Source of the DNA: Calditrichia bacterium
GTDB taxonomy: Bacteria; Calditrichota; Calditrichia; RBG-13-44-9; J075
DNA: 64,000 bases
NCBI GenBank assembly: GCA_020635015.1
Contig: JACKAP010000001.1
Location: forward strand, 62,001-126,000
Reading direction: 5' to 3'
Under the pieces are notes generated by a model. The model saw only the letters and a list, made by a program, of their open reading frames with translations, was not told the origin of the DNA and searched no databases. The translations under genes were made by a program, and so were the position numbers. Shown piece by piece: positions 9,036-17,128 of this stretch. Every line of letters starts with the position of its first letter. The stretch's first letter is position 1.

Positions 9036-10265
9036 CTACATCAACTCCGCTTTACCCCTCAAAAAACACCGATAACGCCAGTACTTTTGCTTGTCGCGCA
9101 CCAGCAGGAGCATCTCGGTTGCGGGATTGTTAAGATCGACTGCGATCAGCCGGCCGCCGTAATATTGCGTGATGCTTTTTACCGGGGTATGACCGACTAC
9201 CTTCAGTTGGGCGTTGAAAGCATCGAGCACCTTCTGCAACTGCGCGCCCAGGGTATCGGACTGCATATAACCGCGGTACCAGAACACGCTGTTTGCGTTC
9301 CAGAAAAACTGGATGCGCCGGGCGTAGAGGATGGCGCTGCCCCGCACGCTGGTGACGCTGGTGTCGGTGAGGGAAGTAAATTCCGGTTCCTGCAGGAAGG
9401 CATGGAGAGAATCGTTGTAACTCTGCAGGGTGAAGGCGGTGTAAGGCAGGCTAATCCCGCCATGGGCAAAGAGCACATCGTCGATCTTGAGCAGGCCGGA
9501 TTTGCTGGCCAGCCACTGCCCCAGCACCGAGCGGCGGGGGTTGAACATGTCACTGTAGCGCACCCGGTGATACTGCGCCACCAGTTTTTCCTTACCGGAC
9601 ACGTAGCGGTCGTCGTAGAGGAAGTTCATGATCTCATGATTGCCGAGGAGAAAAAGCACCCGGCCTCCTTGCTGCGCCGCTTCCTGCTCCAGGCGGTAGA
9701 GAAACCAGAGGGTTTTGATCACATTGTGGCCGCGGTCGAAGAGGTCGCCCATGAACACCAGGTGGCGGCGCCCGCCCTTCCAGCGGCCCTGCCCATCCAG
9801 CAGGCGGTTGTTTTGCAGCAATTGCAGCAGATCGTCATACTGCCCATGCACGTCACCGATGGCATAGATCGAATCGACATTCTCGAACGCAAAAGGCTGA
9901 TAGCCTCGTATGGCAGCAGCAGCAATCACGATCTCGTGCCGGTCTTCCAGATTCTTGACGCTGCCGTAGCGCAGCAGTACATCGCTTTCCCCGCTGACGG
10001 CAAAGCTGTCCCGGTGCGCCTGAGCCAGCGAGGTGGTGACGGTATGAATTGCCCGCCCATCCTGCCAGGCCTCCAAAAAACCGTGATCTGCCTTTTCAGT
10101 AAACCAGGCCACTTTCAACTGCTGATCGTACGCCTCTACCCACAAGCCGTATTCCCCGGCAAACTGAAACTTGCGCTTCCCCTGCGGTGGCCCGGCGGAC
10201 AGAATGGCAGTTTCCGCGAGCAGGAAAGCGAAGAGCAGCAAGATGTGAAGGTAGGTGAAACGCAT
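9036..10265 (-). CDS. Exported PPP-type (Shewanella-like) metallophosphatase
   Basis: This 409-aa protein has a signal peptide (about 1-24) and the complete binuclear-metal motif set of calcineurin-type phosphatases: GDVHG (137-141), GDLFDRG (173-179), GNHE (208-211), HGG (268-270) and a later VVGHTP. The GNHEIMN form and spacing point to the Shewanella-like branch of the PPP family, which dephosphorylates phosphoproteins. Residues 25-130 form an extra domain I do not recognise. It would act in the periplasm. The gene lies 218 bp downstream of a kinase-like exported protein on the same strand. The bases before the ATG are a TCAGTTA repeat, so no Shine-Dalgarno site is visible. Confidence 0.85.
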   Translation of the reverse strand: MRFTYLHILLLFAFLLAETAILSAGPPQGKRKFQFAGEYGLWVEAYDQQLKVAWFTEKADHGFLEAWQDGRAIHTVTTSLAQAHRDSFAVSGESDVLLRYGSVKNLEDRHEIVIAAAAIRGYQPFAFENVDSIYAIGDVHGQYDDLLQLLQNNRLLDGQGRWKGGRRHLVFMGDLFDRGHNVIKTLWFLYRLEQEAAQQGGRVLFLLGNHEIMNFLYDDRYVSGKEKLVAQYHRVRYSDMFNPRRSVLGQWLASKSGLLKIDDVLFAHGGISLPYTAFTLQSYNDSLHAFLQEPEFTSLTDTSVTSVRGSAILYARRIQFFWNANSVFWYRGYMQSDTLGAQLQKVLDAFNAQLKVVGHTPVKSITQYYGGRLIAVDLNNPATEMLLLVRDKQKYWRYRCFLRGKAELM

Positions 10266-10269
10266 TTTT

Positions 10270-10305
10270 AGTTATCAGTTATCAGTTGTCAGTTCTCAGT
10301 TTTTT
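10270..10305. repeat. TCAGTTA/TCAGTTG heptamer repeat
   Basis: About five degenerate copies of a TCAGTTN heptamer lie immediately upstream of the start codon of the minus-strand phosphatase gene. Related copies occur at 14124-14156. Confidence 0.7.
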
Positions 10306-10323
10306 CTCTGCGCCGTGACAATT

Positions 10324-10480
10324 AACATCGTGAGCGCAGCGAACAAATATCGCGAACGAAGTGAGCAAATATCACGAGCGCCAGCGAGTAAACATCGCGC
10401 GTAGCGCAAACATCGCTGGCGAAGCCAGCAAACATCGTGAGCAAAGCGAACCAATATCGCGAGCGCAGCGAGCAAACATC
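10324..10480. repeat. Array of seven covarying mini-hairpins
   Basis: Seven units of about 22 bp each consist of a 7-base linker (AAAYATC) and a tiny palindrome. Most palindromes read NNGANN, a 3-4 base loop, then NNGANN. The outer and inner bases change from unit to unit but stay complementary (for example GTGAGC with GCGAAC, GCGAAC with GTGAGC, ACGAGC with GCGAGT). Two units are fully Watson-Crick (GCTGGC with GCCAGC, GCGC with GCGC). Loops are GCA, GAA, GCCA, GTA, GAA, AAA and GCA. Three related units lie at 23739-23812. Confidence 0.85.
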
Positions 10481-10483
10481 CAG

Positions 10484-11425
10484 CTAAAACACCTCCACCT
10501 TCCCCCCATCCACCAGCTTCAACAGATCTTGCAGTCGCTCATAAATTCCCCGGATCTCCTTTTCCGTCAGCCCAAACTGCACGATATTTCCCTCCCGGCG
10601 CACCCCGTCAGCGGGTTCGAGGCATTCGGTGGGCGTTTCCGGCAGCAAACGGCCGCCGTCGATCCGGTATTGCGCCACTACGCTGAGTTGCTTAACTAAA
10701 TCTTCCTGCGTCAGGTTCCGCAGCCGCTCGACAGTATCTCGCGGATAGCGTTCCAGCACCAGGCTGCGCCATTCGTAGCCGCGATTGCTCATCAGATCGC
10801 CGAAGGCCAGGCCGTTATCCACCGCAAACATCCGCGGGTTGGCGGGATCCTTCGACATCAGGAAATTGCCGACATTGGAGTCGCTGTGCTTGATCAGGTA
10901 GGTGAACAGGTTGAGGTTGCCGAGGCGGCGGGCGTAGAGACTATCGCTGGCCAGGCGGGCTTTATCCAGCTCATGATCGTTGGTGACGTTGCTGAGCCAG
11001 TATTGTATGGCGCAATAAACCACCCCGGTATTCTCGAAGGTGGGGCGCACGTGATCGTCGAATTGGCTATACCATTCCAAAGATACCCCCCGCCCGGCGG
11101 TGGGGGGGACCACATATTCCTCCGGATCGAGAAACAGCTTCTGAAATTCATAGGCGGCGATCTCATAGCGTGGTTCATTATTATAGCCACCGCCGCCCTG
11201 GGGAGCGCGCTTGAACTTGATCCGCATGAACAACCCGTCGGCTCGCTTAAGCACCGCAGTTTTGGCGGCATCTCCCTCGAAGCGGATATCGCGGGGCAGC
11301 GCGATCTCGACGGTATCGCGGGAGAGCATCTGCTCGATCACCGCGATGTCGTGGGTGATGTTGCCATCCTGGGCGTGCAACATTACGGAGTGTAAGAGAA
11401 TGATTAACCATAGCGTCAGCTTCAT
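10484..11425 (-). CDS. Exported protein with atypical kinase-like motifs
   Basis: The 313-aa product starts at ATG 11425 with a clear signal peptide (about 1-18, WLIILLHSVMLHAQ). A longer reading back to 11467 would only translate repeat DNA. The pattern matches a protein-kinase-like fold of the PI3/4-kinase, HipA or FAM20 kind: a lysine strand (MRIKFK, about 67-72), a helix with glutamate (YEIAAYEFQ, 87-95), a catalytic-loop-like SDSNVGNFL (181-189) and a metal-site-like AVDNGLAF (201-208). Homology is inferred from motif order only. If it is active, it is an extracytoplasmic kinase. The exported PPP phosphatase lies just downstream on the same strand, which suggests opposing activities. Confidence 0.55.
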   Translation of the reverse strand: MKLTLWLIILLHSVMLHAQDGNITHDIAVIEQMLSRDTVEIALPRDIRFEGDAAKTAVLKRADGLFMRIKFKRAPQGGGGYNNEPRYEIAAYEFQKLFLDPEEYVVPPTAGRGVSLEWYSQFDDHVRPTFENTGVVYCAIQYWLSNVTNDHELDKARLASDSLYARRLGNLNLFTYLIKHSDSNVGNFLMSKDPANPRMFAVDNGLAFGDLMSNRGYEWRSLVLERYPRDTVERLRNLTQEDLVKQLSVVAQYRIDGGRLLPETPTECLEPADGVRREGNIVQFGLTEKEIRGIYERLQDLLKLVDGGKVEVF

Positions 11426-11438
11426 TGGACCCGCCTGT

Positions 11439-11464
11439 AAATGGGTTAATGGGTGGATGGGGAA
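11439..11464. repeat. ATGGGTTA-type repeat, single arm
   Basis: A single 26-base arm of the family seen at 644-734 and 41301-41407 sits 14 bases upstream of the kinase-like gene's start codon. It coincides with the point where the upstream nucleotidyltransferase reading frame stops resembling its family. Confidence 0.7.
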
Positions 11465-11804
11465 CATATGTGCCTTCTTCCGGAGCCGCGAACGCTTCTT
11501 CCGTTTTCACACCGCTGATAGAGGTGATCAGATCAATTCTAACCGGAGGAACCCCGAGTTGAATTACCTGATCCGGTTTCTGGAAATCTGCTTCGACTAA
11601 TCCAACCGATCCGAAGCCAAACGCTTCCAAAGCCGCCATTATCTTTTGGGAGTTTTTAGGGGTAGGCTTAACAAGAATATCGATATCACCGGTAAAACGG
11701 GGCGCGCCATGAAAAGCCATTGCATATCCCCCGACAATAATATATTCAACCTTGAATGCGTTGAATAATTCGAACAATTCTTTGAAGTCGGGGTGTATCT
11801 TCAT
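11464..11804 (-). pseudogene. Nucleotidyltransferase (MNT/DUF6036-like), 3' end lost in a repeat
   Basis: Residues 1-112 are a good nucleotidyltransferase-fold N-terminus (YIIVGGYAMAFHG at 21-33, TGDIDILV at 38-45, VRIDLITSISG at 88-98). The catalytic GG and D-x-D residues are present. At about residue 113 the frame runs into the ATGGGTTA-type repeat (translated as PHPPINPF) and then out of frame across the start of the kinase-like gene. The usual C-terminal helices of the family are absent. The frame stays open to 11247, so a chimeric 185-aa product is possible. It overlaps the small gene upstream by 59 bp, as toxin-antitoxin-style pairs often do. Confidence 0.65.
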
Positions 11805-11937
11805 AGTATTGTCTCCGCAAAAATTCTACTGCTGCAATTCTTTCTTCCGGCGATTTTTGCAACCAGTACGCTAAATCTTCCAGGATCTGGTCTTTATCGG
11901 TAAGTTTTTTGATGTTGACGATTCTTTCTATCATCAT
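11746..11937 (-). CDS. Small partner protein of the nucleotidyltransferase
   Basis: This predicted 63-aa protein carries SPEERIAAVEFLRRQYY followed by RLQRIVRIIQ. That pattern recurs in small proteins encoded directly before DUF6036-type nucleotidyltransferases. I start it at ATG 11937 (MMIERIV). ATG 11934 and an upstream TTG at 11988 are alternatives, and none has a convincing Shine-Dalgarno site. The pair looks like a toxin-antitoxin or abortive-type module, but its function is not established here. Its partner is truncated, so this may be an orphan. The 240 bp upstream (11938-12177) shows nothing I recognise. Confidence 0.55.
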   Translation of the reverse strand: MMIERIVNIKKLTDKDQILEDLAYWLQKSPEERIAAVEFLRRQYYEDTPRLQRIVRIIQRIQG

Positions 11938-12177
11938 GATCGGGCGATCTGGTTTGAAGGGTAAACTTGAAGTATCGATATTTTGCAATGGGTATTATTT
12001 GTCCATCATAGCTACAATTTAATCAACCACTCATTGTTTTACAATTTATTTTAATCCCTTTATTCCAGAATCTTTCGCAGCCACTCCGGGGTCTGAAAAG
12101 TGCGGCTGAGCATGATGCCGACAAACCCCTGCTGGATGCGGGTGCAAAGGGAAACGGTTAATAAATCAGTCAGTAAT

Positions 12178-12867
12178 TCAACTTTCCAAAAGCCGCCGCG
12201 TCTCCGGCCCGCAGTTGAACAATACATCCAGGATCGACAGATCTGCGGTAAAATCATCCCAAAGCTGGGTATAGCGCGGATATTCAAATTTCGAGTAGAT
12301 CAACTCGATCCCATGCTCGTGCAACACTGCCGTGTCATTATATACTTTTCCGCCCCCAGTGCCGGAGAGATAGACCGAAGCCTCCAGCGCCCGGCCGATA
12401 TCGGCGATCAGCTTCGATTTATGGCCGAAATCGCCGGGTAGTTCCGACAGGCGCACTCGCCGGCTGGAGATGCCCAGGTATGCCGCAAATGCCTCAATCA
12501 GGGCGATGTTTAAATCAACAAAACGCTGCTGCGACCGCAGTGGCGCTTCGTACAGCGGATAGATCTCATCAAAGTAAGGCGCGCGTTTATAGCTCAAGGC
12601 AACGCTCCGCAAATGCTTTTCCCGCCAGGTGTCATTGGCAAAGGCCACTTCGCTATAAAGGGTCCGGCCGTGACCGTGAGGCAGCTGCACCGGGATCGTC
12701 AGGTAGGTCGCCCCCTGAGGCGTTTTGATGCGGTTGCGCGCAGAGAAGCTCCGTCCCTGTGGATATTGCACCGTATCCAGGTATACGAAGACATCACAAT
12801 GAAACATTTTGTAAAAATAACCCAGCCAGGGAATGTAGTTGGGCTGGTGCATGGCGAAGGTGGTCAT
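12178..12867 (-). CDS. WbqC-like family protein
   Basis: The 229-aa product opens with the family hallmark MHQPNYIPWLGYFYKM (about 6-21), then DVFVYLDTVQYPQG and RNRIKTPQG, and fits the usual WbqC length of about 230 aa. WbqC proteins are encoded in O-antigen and surface-sugar clusters and are thought to act in nucleotide-sugar or aminosugar modification. Their exact chemistry is not settled. The sulfotransferase upstream on the same strand agrees with surface glycan work. A TATAAT on the minus strand (12899-12894) would give a short leader. The -35 region falls in the CAAAGGG tandem repeat. No clear Shine-Dalgarno is seen. Confidence 0.85.
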   Translation of the reverse strand: MTTFAMHQPNYIPWLGYFYKMFHCDVFVYLDTVQYPQGRSFSARNRIKTPQGATYLTIPVQLPHGHGRTLYSEVAFANDTWREKHLRSVALSYKRAPYFDEIYPLYEAPLRSQQRFVDLNIALIEAFAAYLGISSRRVRLSELPGDFGHKSKLIADIGRALEASVYLSGTGGGKVYNDTAVLHEHGIELIYSKFEYPRYTQLWDDFTADLSILDVLFNCGPETRRLLES

Positions 12868-12893
12868 GATCGGAGTGCTTTCTGTTCTTTTAA

Positions 12894-12920
12894 ATTATAG
12901 TTCCGTTTTGCAAAGGGCAA
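12894..12920 (-). promoter_or_regulatory. Candidate promoter of the wbqC-like gene
   Basis: TATAAT (12899-12894, minus strand) lies 26 bases before the ATG. A TTGCCC hexamer contributed by the first heptamer repeat (12920-12915) is 15 bases further upstream, slightly shorter than the ideal spacing. Confidence 0.4.
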
Positions 12921-12984
12921 AGGGCAAAGGGCAAAGGGCAAAGGGCAAAGGGCAAAGGGCAAAGGGCAAAGGGCAAAGGGCAAA
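12911..12984. repeat. Perfect ten-copy heptanucleotide repeat CAAAGGG
   Basis: Ten identical CAAAGGG units run from 12911 to 12980, followed by CAAA. The lack of any mismatch is unlike the other degenerate heptamer tracts here and suggests recent expansion or slippage. It lies 44-117 bp upstream of the wbqC-like start codon. Confidence 0.95.
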
Positions 12985-13097
12985 TTTTGGAAGAATGATG
13001 TACATTGCAAGTAAATTTTCATTTCATTACAACAATCTGTGAAAATCTGTTTCATCTGTGGAATCTGTGTGCAATTTAAGAATGTGCACAACCAGGG

Positions 13098-14093
13098 TCA
13101 TGGATTCTCTTGAGCCAACTGGTCGAACAAGTCGCGGAAGCGTGCTTTATCCGTTTCCCGGTCATGGTAGACGCGCAGGGGGAAACTTGCCGGAGGGGAT
13201 TGAATCAGCGGCAGCGGGGCACCGTGGGCTTTCTCGGAAATACCTTGCAGTTCTGCCAGCACCCCGGCCGGGTTGGCGCACATCTCCGGATAGGACACCT
13301 GCAGCGTTACCCCCTGCCCGTGGCGGCGCAATTGTTCGCGGTAGTAGCGCTGCAGGTAAAACACCTGCCCGGCGATCTGGTACCACGGATCACGGTTTTT
13401 CAAACGTTCGTACTCCACCGGGGTGTAGCTCCACCAGGTGCGCTCATCACCGTAATATTTCCGGCGGGCATCGAGGATCGACACCGCCGTATCCAGGGGA
13501 TCGCGCTCGATATACACATAGAGCACCTTGCCGAGCATTTCCCGCATTTTCCGCAGATGATAGGAGCCGAAAATATTCTTGAACACCAGCGGACGCCCGA
13601 AAGCCAGCTGCATGTTTGCCAGGGTTTTCTTCAAGCTTTCCCAATCGATGTTCTCCTCTCGTTCTGCCGATTGGGTAACATCTTCCAGGGTCTCCTTGCG
13701 CAGCCAATGTCGCCAGAAGTAGCCATATTCGTGAATGTCGCTGAGGTCGGTGGTGCGGGCGTAATCCGATTGGAAAGCGGTATGACGCTGGTCGCCGAAA
13801 ACGCTGCGCGAGAGCTTGATTCCGTGCAGCGGGGCCAGCCAAAATCGCGCCATCAGGTTGTTGATGAAGCCGGTGTCGCAGCAATGCGCGATCAGTTGGC
13901 TGATCAAGGTGGTGCCGGATCGGGGCGGCCCGAAGATGAAGATCAGCGGATGTTCAATTTCCACATCCCGGTAGGAAGCCTGCTCCTGTGCCTGCAGCAG
14001 CCGGTTCATCGCCAGGAGGAAGTCTTCTTCTCCGGAATCTTTTTGATAGCGTTCGGTGCGTTTTTCGTTAAAATGCCTTAATGAGTCGCTCAT
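13098..14093 (-). CDS. Sulfotransferase family protein
   Basis: The 331-aa protein has the PAPS-binding loop GPPRSGTT (55-62) and the 3'-phosphate motif YIERDPLDTAVS (194-205). It therefore transfers sulfate from PAPS to an acceptor, probably a glycan or lipid. The architecture matches the Sulfotransfer_3-type cytosolic bacterial enzymes, and no signal peptide is present. The acceptor cannot be predicted. The WbqC-like gene 230 bp downstream on the same strand suggests modification of a surface polysaccharide. Between them lie the CAAAGGG array and one arm of an AATCTGTG-type repeat (13027-13075). Confidence 0.88.
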   Translation of the reverse strand: MSDSLRHFNEKRTERYQKDSGEEDFLLAMNRLLQAQEQASYRDVEIEHPLIFIFGPPRSGTTLISQLIAHCCDTGFINNLMARFWLAPLHGIKLSRSVFGDQRHTAFQSDYARTTDLSDIHEYGYFWRHWLRKETLEDVTQSAEREENIDWESLKKTLANMQLAFGRPLVFKNIFGSYHLRKMREMLGKVLYVYIERDPLDTAVSILDARRKYYGDERTWWSYTPVEYERLKNRDPWYQIAGQVFYLQRYYREQLRRHGQGVTLQVSYPEMCANPAGVLAELQGISEKAHGAPLPLIQSPPASFPLRVYHDRETDKARFRDLFDQLAQENP

Positions 14094-14123
14094 GAAACAT
14101 CCATTCTGCTTTGCGGTAACTAT

Positions 14124-14156
14124 AGTTGTCAGTTTTCAGTTGTCAGTTGTCAGTTT
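14124..14156. repeat. TCAGTTG heptamer repeat
   Basis: Degenerate TCAGTTN copies resemble those at 10270-10305. They lie 30 bp upstream of the minus-strand sulfotransferase start. Confidence 0.7.
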
Positions 14157-14240
14157 TTGCGGTATAGTTCTCTTTACTGCACTGGCCAAAACTTTGTTTT
14201 TTTAGCAAAGTTTTCTATTGCAGCAAAGATAATAATCTTA

Positions 14241-14319
14241 CCGCAGAGGGCGCAGAGGTCACAGAGAGATGATCTGTTAAATGTGGTTTTCTCTGTGTTC
14301 TCTGCGCTCTCTGCGGTGA
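14241..14319. repeat. CCGCAGAGG-type repeat, inverted pair
   Basis: Left arm 14241-14268 (CCGCAGAGGGCGCAGAGG and following) pairs with right arm 14290-14318. A short GGCC-GCA-GGCC palindrome follows near 14344-14355. Together with the TCAGTTG tract this accounts for most of the 309-bp gap 14094-14402. I see no other element there apart from GGGAG before the next start. Confidence 0.75.
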
Positions 14320-14402
14320 ATAAAATTGTTTCCTTTTGGCTGCGGCCGCAGGCCGCCAAGTCGCTATAGCAAAAATTACATTCGCTAAAACCGGGAGCGA
14401 TT

Positions 14403-17051
14403 ATGCGATCCAATTACGGAACTGCCCTGATCCGTTTATTTTTTTCGGCCGCCATCCTTTCGGGGAGTTTTCTGCCGGCCCGGGAGAAAGATACGCTGAA
14501 CGTCATCGCAAAGCAAATCAATGCGATCAAAACCGGTGGTCATCATATGCAGATCGACGGTCGCCTGGATGAGGCACCCTGGCGGGAAGCGCCCGCCGCC
14601 TCGGAATTTCGCCAACGGCAGCCGGCGGAAGGCGAGCCGGCCAGCGAAAGGACCGAGGTGCGCTTTTTGTACGATGATGAAGCGCTTTATATCGGGGCCC
14701 GGATGTTCTGTCCCCATCCGGAGAAGATCATTTCCCTCACTACTCGCCGCGATGTGGCCAGCAATTCCGAGCGCATCATCATCTCCCTGGATACTTACCG
14801 CGACCGGCGCACTGCCTACACCTTTGCCGTCACCGCTTCCGGGGTGCGGGTCGAGTATTATCATCCTCGCGACGAAGAGTTTGCCCGGGATTTTTCCTTC
14901 GACCCGGTGTGGGAGGCGCGCACCCGGATCGATTCCGCCGGCTGGACCGCCGAGATGCGTATTCCGTTTTCCCAATTGCGTTTCAACAACCAGGAGCAGC
15001 AGGTCTGGGGCGTCAATATCAATCGCTGGATTCCCGATATCAACGAAGATGTCTACTGGATCTACGTTCCCAGCAAAGAAACCGGCTGGTCGTCGCGCTT
15101 CGGCACCCTGGAAGGAATTCGCGATATTCGCCCTTCCCGGCGACTGGAACTGCTGCCCTACGCCGCCGGCGGGTTGACCCTGGACAGCCAGGTGAGCGAT
15201 AGCGATCCATTCCGTAATCAAACCGACCTGAATCACCGGGCGGGTTTGGATCTCAAGATGGGCCTCGGTCCCAATCTGACCCTGGATGCCACGGTGAACC
15301 CGGATTTCGGCCAGGTGGAGGCGGACCCGGCGGAAGTGAATCTCAGCGCTTTCGAAACTTTCTTTGACGAACGCCGCCCCTTCTTTACGGAAGGAGATCA
15401 ATTGCTTCAGGGGAGCGGCCCCGGCTATTACTATTCCCGGCGAATCGGCGCCTCCCCGCACAAGGAAGTGGAGGGCGATTATGTCGATGTGCCGAATAAC
15501 AGCACCATCATCGGCGCCGCCAAGCTGACCGGGCGGCTGAAGTCCGGTCTCTCCCTCGGAGCGCTGACTGCCCTCACCGCCCGGGAATATGCCCGCAGTT
15601 ATGACCGCGCGGCAGATGTCCAGGAGCGTATTCAGGTGGAGCCGGCGAGCGGTTTCGGGGTGCTGCGCCTGCAGCAGGAATTCGGCCGTGAAGCTTCTAC
15701 GGTGGGGCTGACGCTGACCGGGGTGCAGCGCGACCTGGCCTCCGGCGAGCCGCTGGCGGCGGAGCTCAACCGCCGGGCCCTCAGTGGGGGAAGCGACTGG
15801 AATCTGCGCTTCAAAAACGGGATGTATCAGCTCGGTGGTCACCTTGGCTTTAGCCATGTCGAAGGCGATGCCGGCGCCATTGCCGCGGTGCAGCGTGCCA
15901 GCGCCCGCTACTACCAGCGCCCGGATATCGATTACCTGACCCTGGATACCACCCGCACCTCCCTGGGCGGCTACAGCGCCGGGCTGTATCTGTCGAAAAA
16001 CAGCGGCAAGCACTGGTTGTGGGGCAGCAGCTTCTGGGCGGAATCGCCGGGATTTGAGTTGAACGATGTCGGCCGCCTCAACTCTTCGGACGATGCCGGC
16101 CTCCAGGTCTATCTGCGCTACCGCGAAACCCTTCCCACCCGCTATTTTCAAAATTACCAGTTTGAAATATCGAGCGCAGGGGAATGGAATTACGGAGGAG
16201 AGCGTCAGCTCAGTGTCGCCGAGCTGGCAGCGGAGCTCATGTTGCGTAATTTCTGGCGTATTAAAGGGGAATTCGGCTACAGCACCCGGGCGCAAAGCGA
16301 CAAGTTAACCCGCGGTGGCCCCTCGATGGGCAGCGGCCGGGGCTGGTGGGGAGAAGCCGGGCTCTCCAACAGCTTTGCCGCCACCACCCGCTGGGAACTG
16401 GGATTGTATACATCCCGCACCGAGCTGGGCAGCCGGGAGGTATCCGCCCGGGGTCAGCTCTCCTTCCGTCCGGGCAGCCGCTGGGAGCTTTCGCTGGCGC
16501 CGCGCTTCTACCGCCATATTTCCGTGCGCCAGTATGTGACGGAAGCAGCCGGAGGGCGAGCGGAGACCTACGGCCGGCGCTATATTTTTGCGACGGTGGA
16601 CCAACGGATCCTCTCCAGCCAGCTACGCCTGAATTATGCCTTTACCCCGGATTTCAGCCTGGAATTCTACGGAGAGCCCTTCAGCGCGCGGGGGACTTTC
16701 TATAATTTTGGCGAACTGGCCGCCGCGCGCAGCCGCGACCTGCGCTACTACGGCAGCGACGGCAGCACCATTCAGCTTGATCCAGCCGATGATCGCTATG
16801 AGATCACCGACGGCGGGCAACAGTTTGGGTTTGACGATCCGGACTTCTTCCGCCTCTCCTTCCGCAGCAACCTGGTGTTGCGCTGGGAGTGGCGGCCGGG
16901 CAGCACCCTCTTTCTCGTCTGGCAGCAAAATCGCGGTGAAGACCGGGAATCGGGGGACGGATTTGGCGCAGGAAATTTACTCGACAGTTTTGCCAGCGCC
17001 GGCAACCATTTTTTTGCCCTCAAACTGAGTTATTGGCTTCCGGTCGATTAA
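14403..17051 (+). CDS. DUF5916 beta-barrel protein with CBM9-like N-terminal domain
   Basis: After a signal peptide (about 1-24), residues 45-225 form a family-9 carbohydrate-binding-like sandwich (IDGRLDEAPWREAP, LYDDEALYIGARM, VWEARTRIDSAGWTAEMRIP). From about 240 to the end lies the DUF5916 region, a predicted outer-membrane barrel that opens with the conserved NPDFGQVEADP and FFDERRPFFTEG. This two-part architecture is common in FCB and Acidobacteria genomes and is usually linked to polysaccharide or peptide handling, without proven biochemistry. GGGAG at 14393-14397 precedes the ATG. It is transcribed alone, divergent from the sulfotransferase gene. Confidence 0.88.
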   Translation: MRSNYGTALIRLFFSAAILSGSFLPAREKDTLNVIAKQINAIKTGGHHMQIDGRLDEAPWREAPAASEFRQRQPAEGEPASERTEVRFLYDDEALYIGARMFCPHPEKIISLTTRRDVASNSERIIISLDTYRDRRTAYTFAVTASGVRVEYYHPRDEEFARDFSFDPVWEARTRIDSAGWTAEMRIPFSQLRFNNQEQQVWGVNINRWIPDINEDVYWIYVPSKETGWSSRFGTLEGIRDIRPSRRLELLPYAAGGLTLDSQVSDSDPFRNQTDLNHRAGLDLKMGLGPNLTLDATVNPDFGQVEADPAEVNLSAFETFFDERRPFFTEGDQLLQGSGPGYYYSRRIGASPHKEVEGDYVDVPNNSTIIGAAKLTGRLKSGLSLGALTALTAREYARSYDRAADVQERIQVEPASGFGVLRLQQEFGREASTVGLTLTGVQRDLASGEPLAAELNRRALSGGSDWNLRFKNGMYQLGGHLGFSHVEGDAGAIAAVQRASARYYQRPDIDYLTLDTTRTSLGGYSAGLYLSKNSGKHWLWGSSFWAESPGFELNDVGRLNSSDDAGLQVYLRYRETLPTRYFQNYQFEISSAGEWNYGGERQLSVAELAAELMLRNFWRIKGEFGYSTRAQSDKLTRGGPSMGSGRGWWGEAGLSNSFAATTRWELGLYTSRTELGSREVSARGQLSFRPGSRWELSLAPRFYRHISVRQYVTEAAGGRAETYGRRYIFATVDQRILSSQLRLNYAFTPDFSLEFYGEPFSARGTFYNFGELAAARSRDLRYYGSDGSTIQLDPADDRYEITDGGQQFGFDDPDFFRLSFRSNLVLRWEWRPGSTLFLVWQQNRGEDRESGDGFGAGNLLDSFASAGNHFFALKLSYWLPVD

Positions 17052-17068
17052 ACCGCGCATAAATTATA

Positions 17069-17097
17069 TTGACAACCGCTAAACCATCATATATTTT
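17069..17097 (+). promoter_or_regulatory. Candidate sigma-70-type promoter of hrcA
   Basis: TTGACA at 17069-17074 is followed by TATATT (17090-17095, 15-bp spacer) or TATTTT (17092-17097, 17-bp spacer), 30 bases before the start codon. No CIRCE inverted repeat (TTAGCACTC and its complement) is seen around it. Confidence 0.5.
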
Positions 17098-17128
17098 TAG
17101 GTTCGTCAAAAATCCGAAAGAGGAGATG

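Noticed and set aside
8961..10271. Open frame antisense to the PPP phosphatase
   Set aside because: It begins in the CATCCTT repeat and mirrors a well-supported gene.
10324..10480. CRISPR array
   Set aside because: The units are 22 bp with 7-base linkers, the variable parts are palindromic rather than unique spacers, and no cas gene is present.
12060..12287. Possible remnant gene after the wbqC-like gene
   Set aside because: The frame has no recognisable motif and mostly overlaps the wbqC-like coding sequence.
17052..17128. CIRCE operator upstream of hrcA
   Set aside because: No TTAGCACTC with a complementary partner is present.
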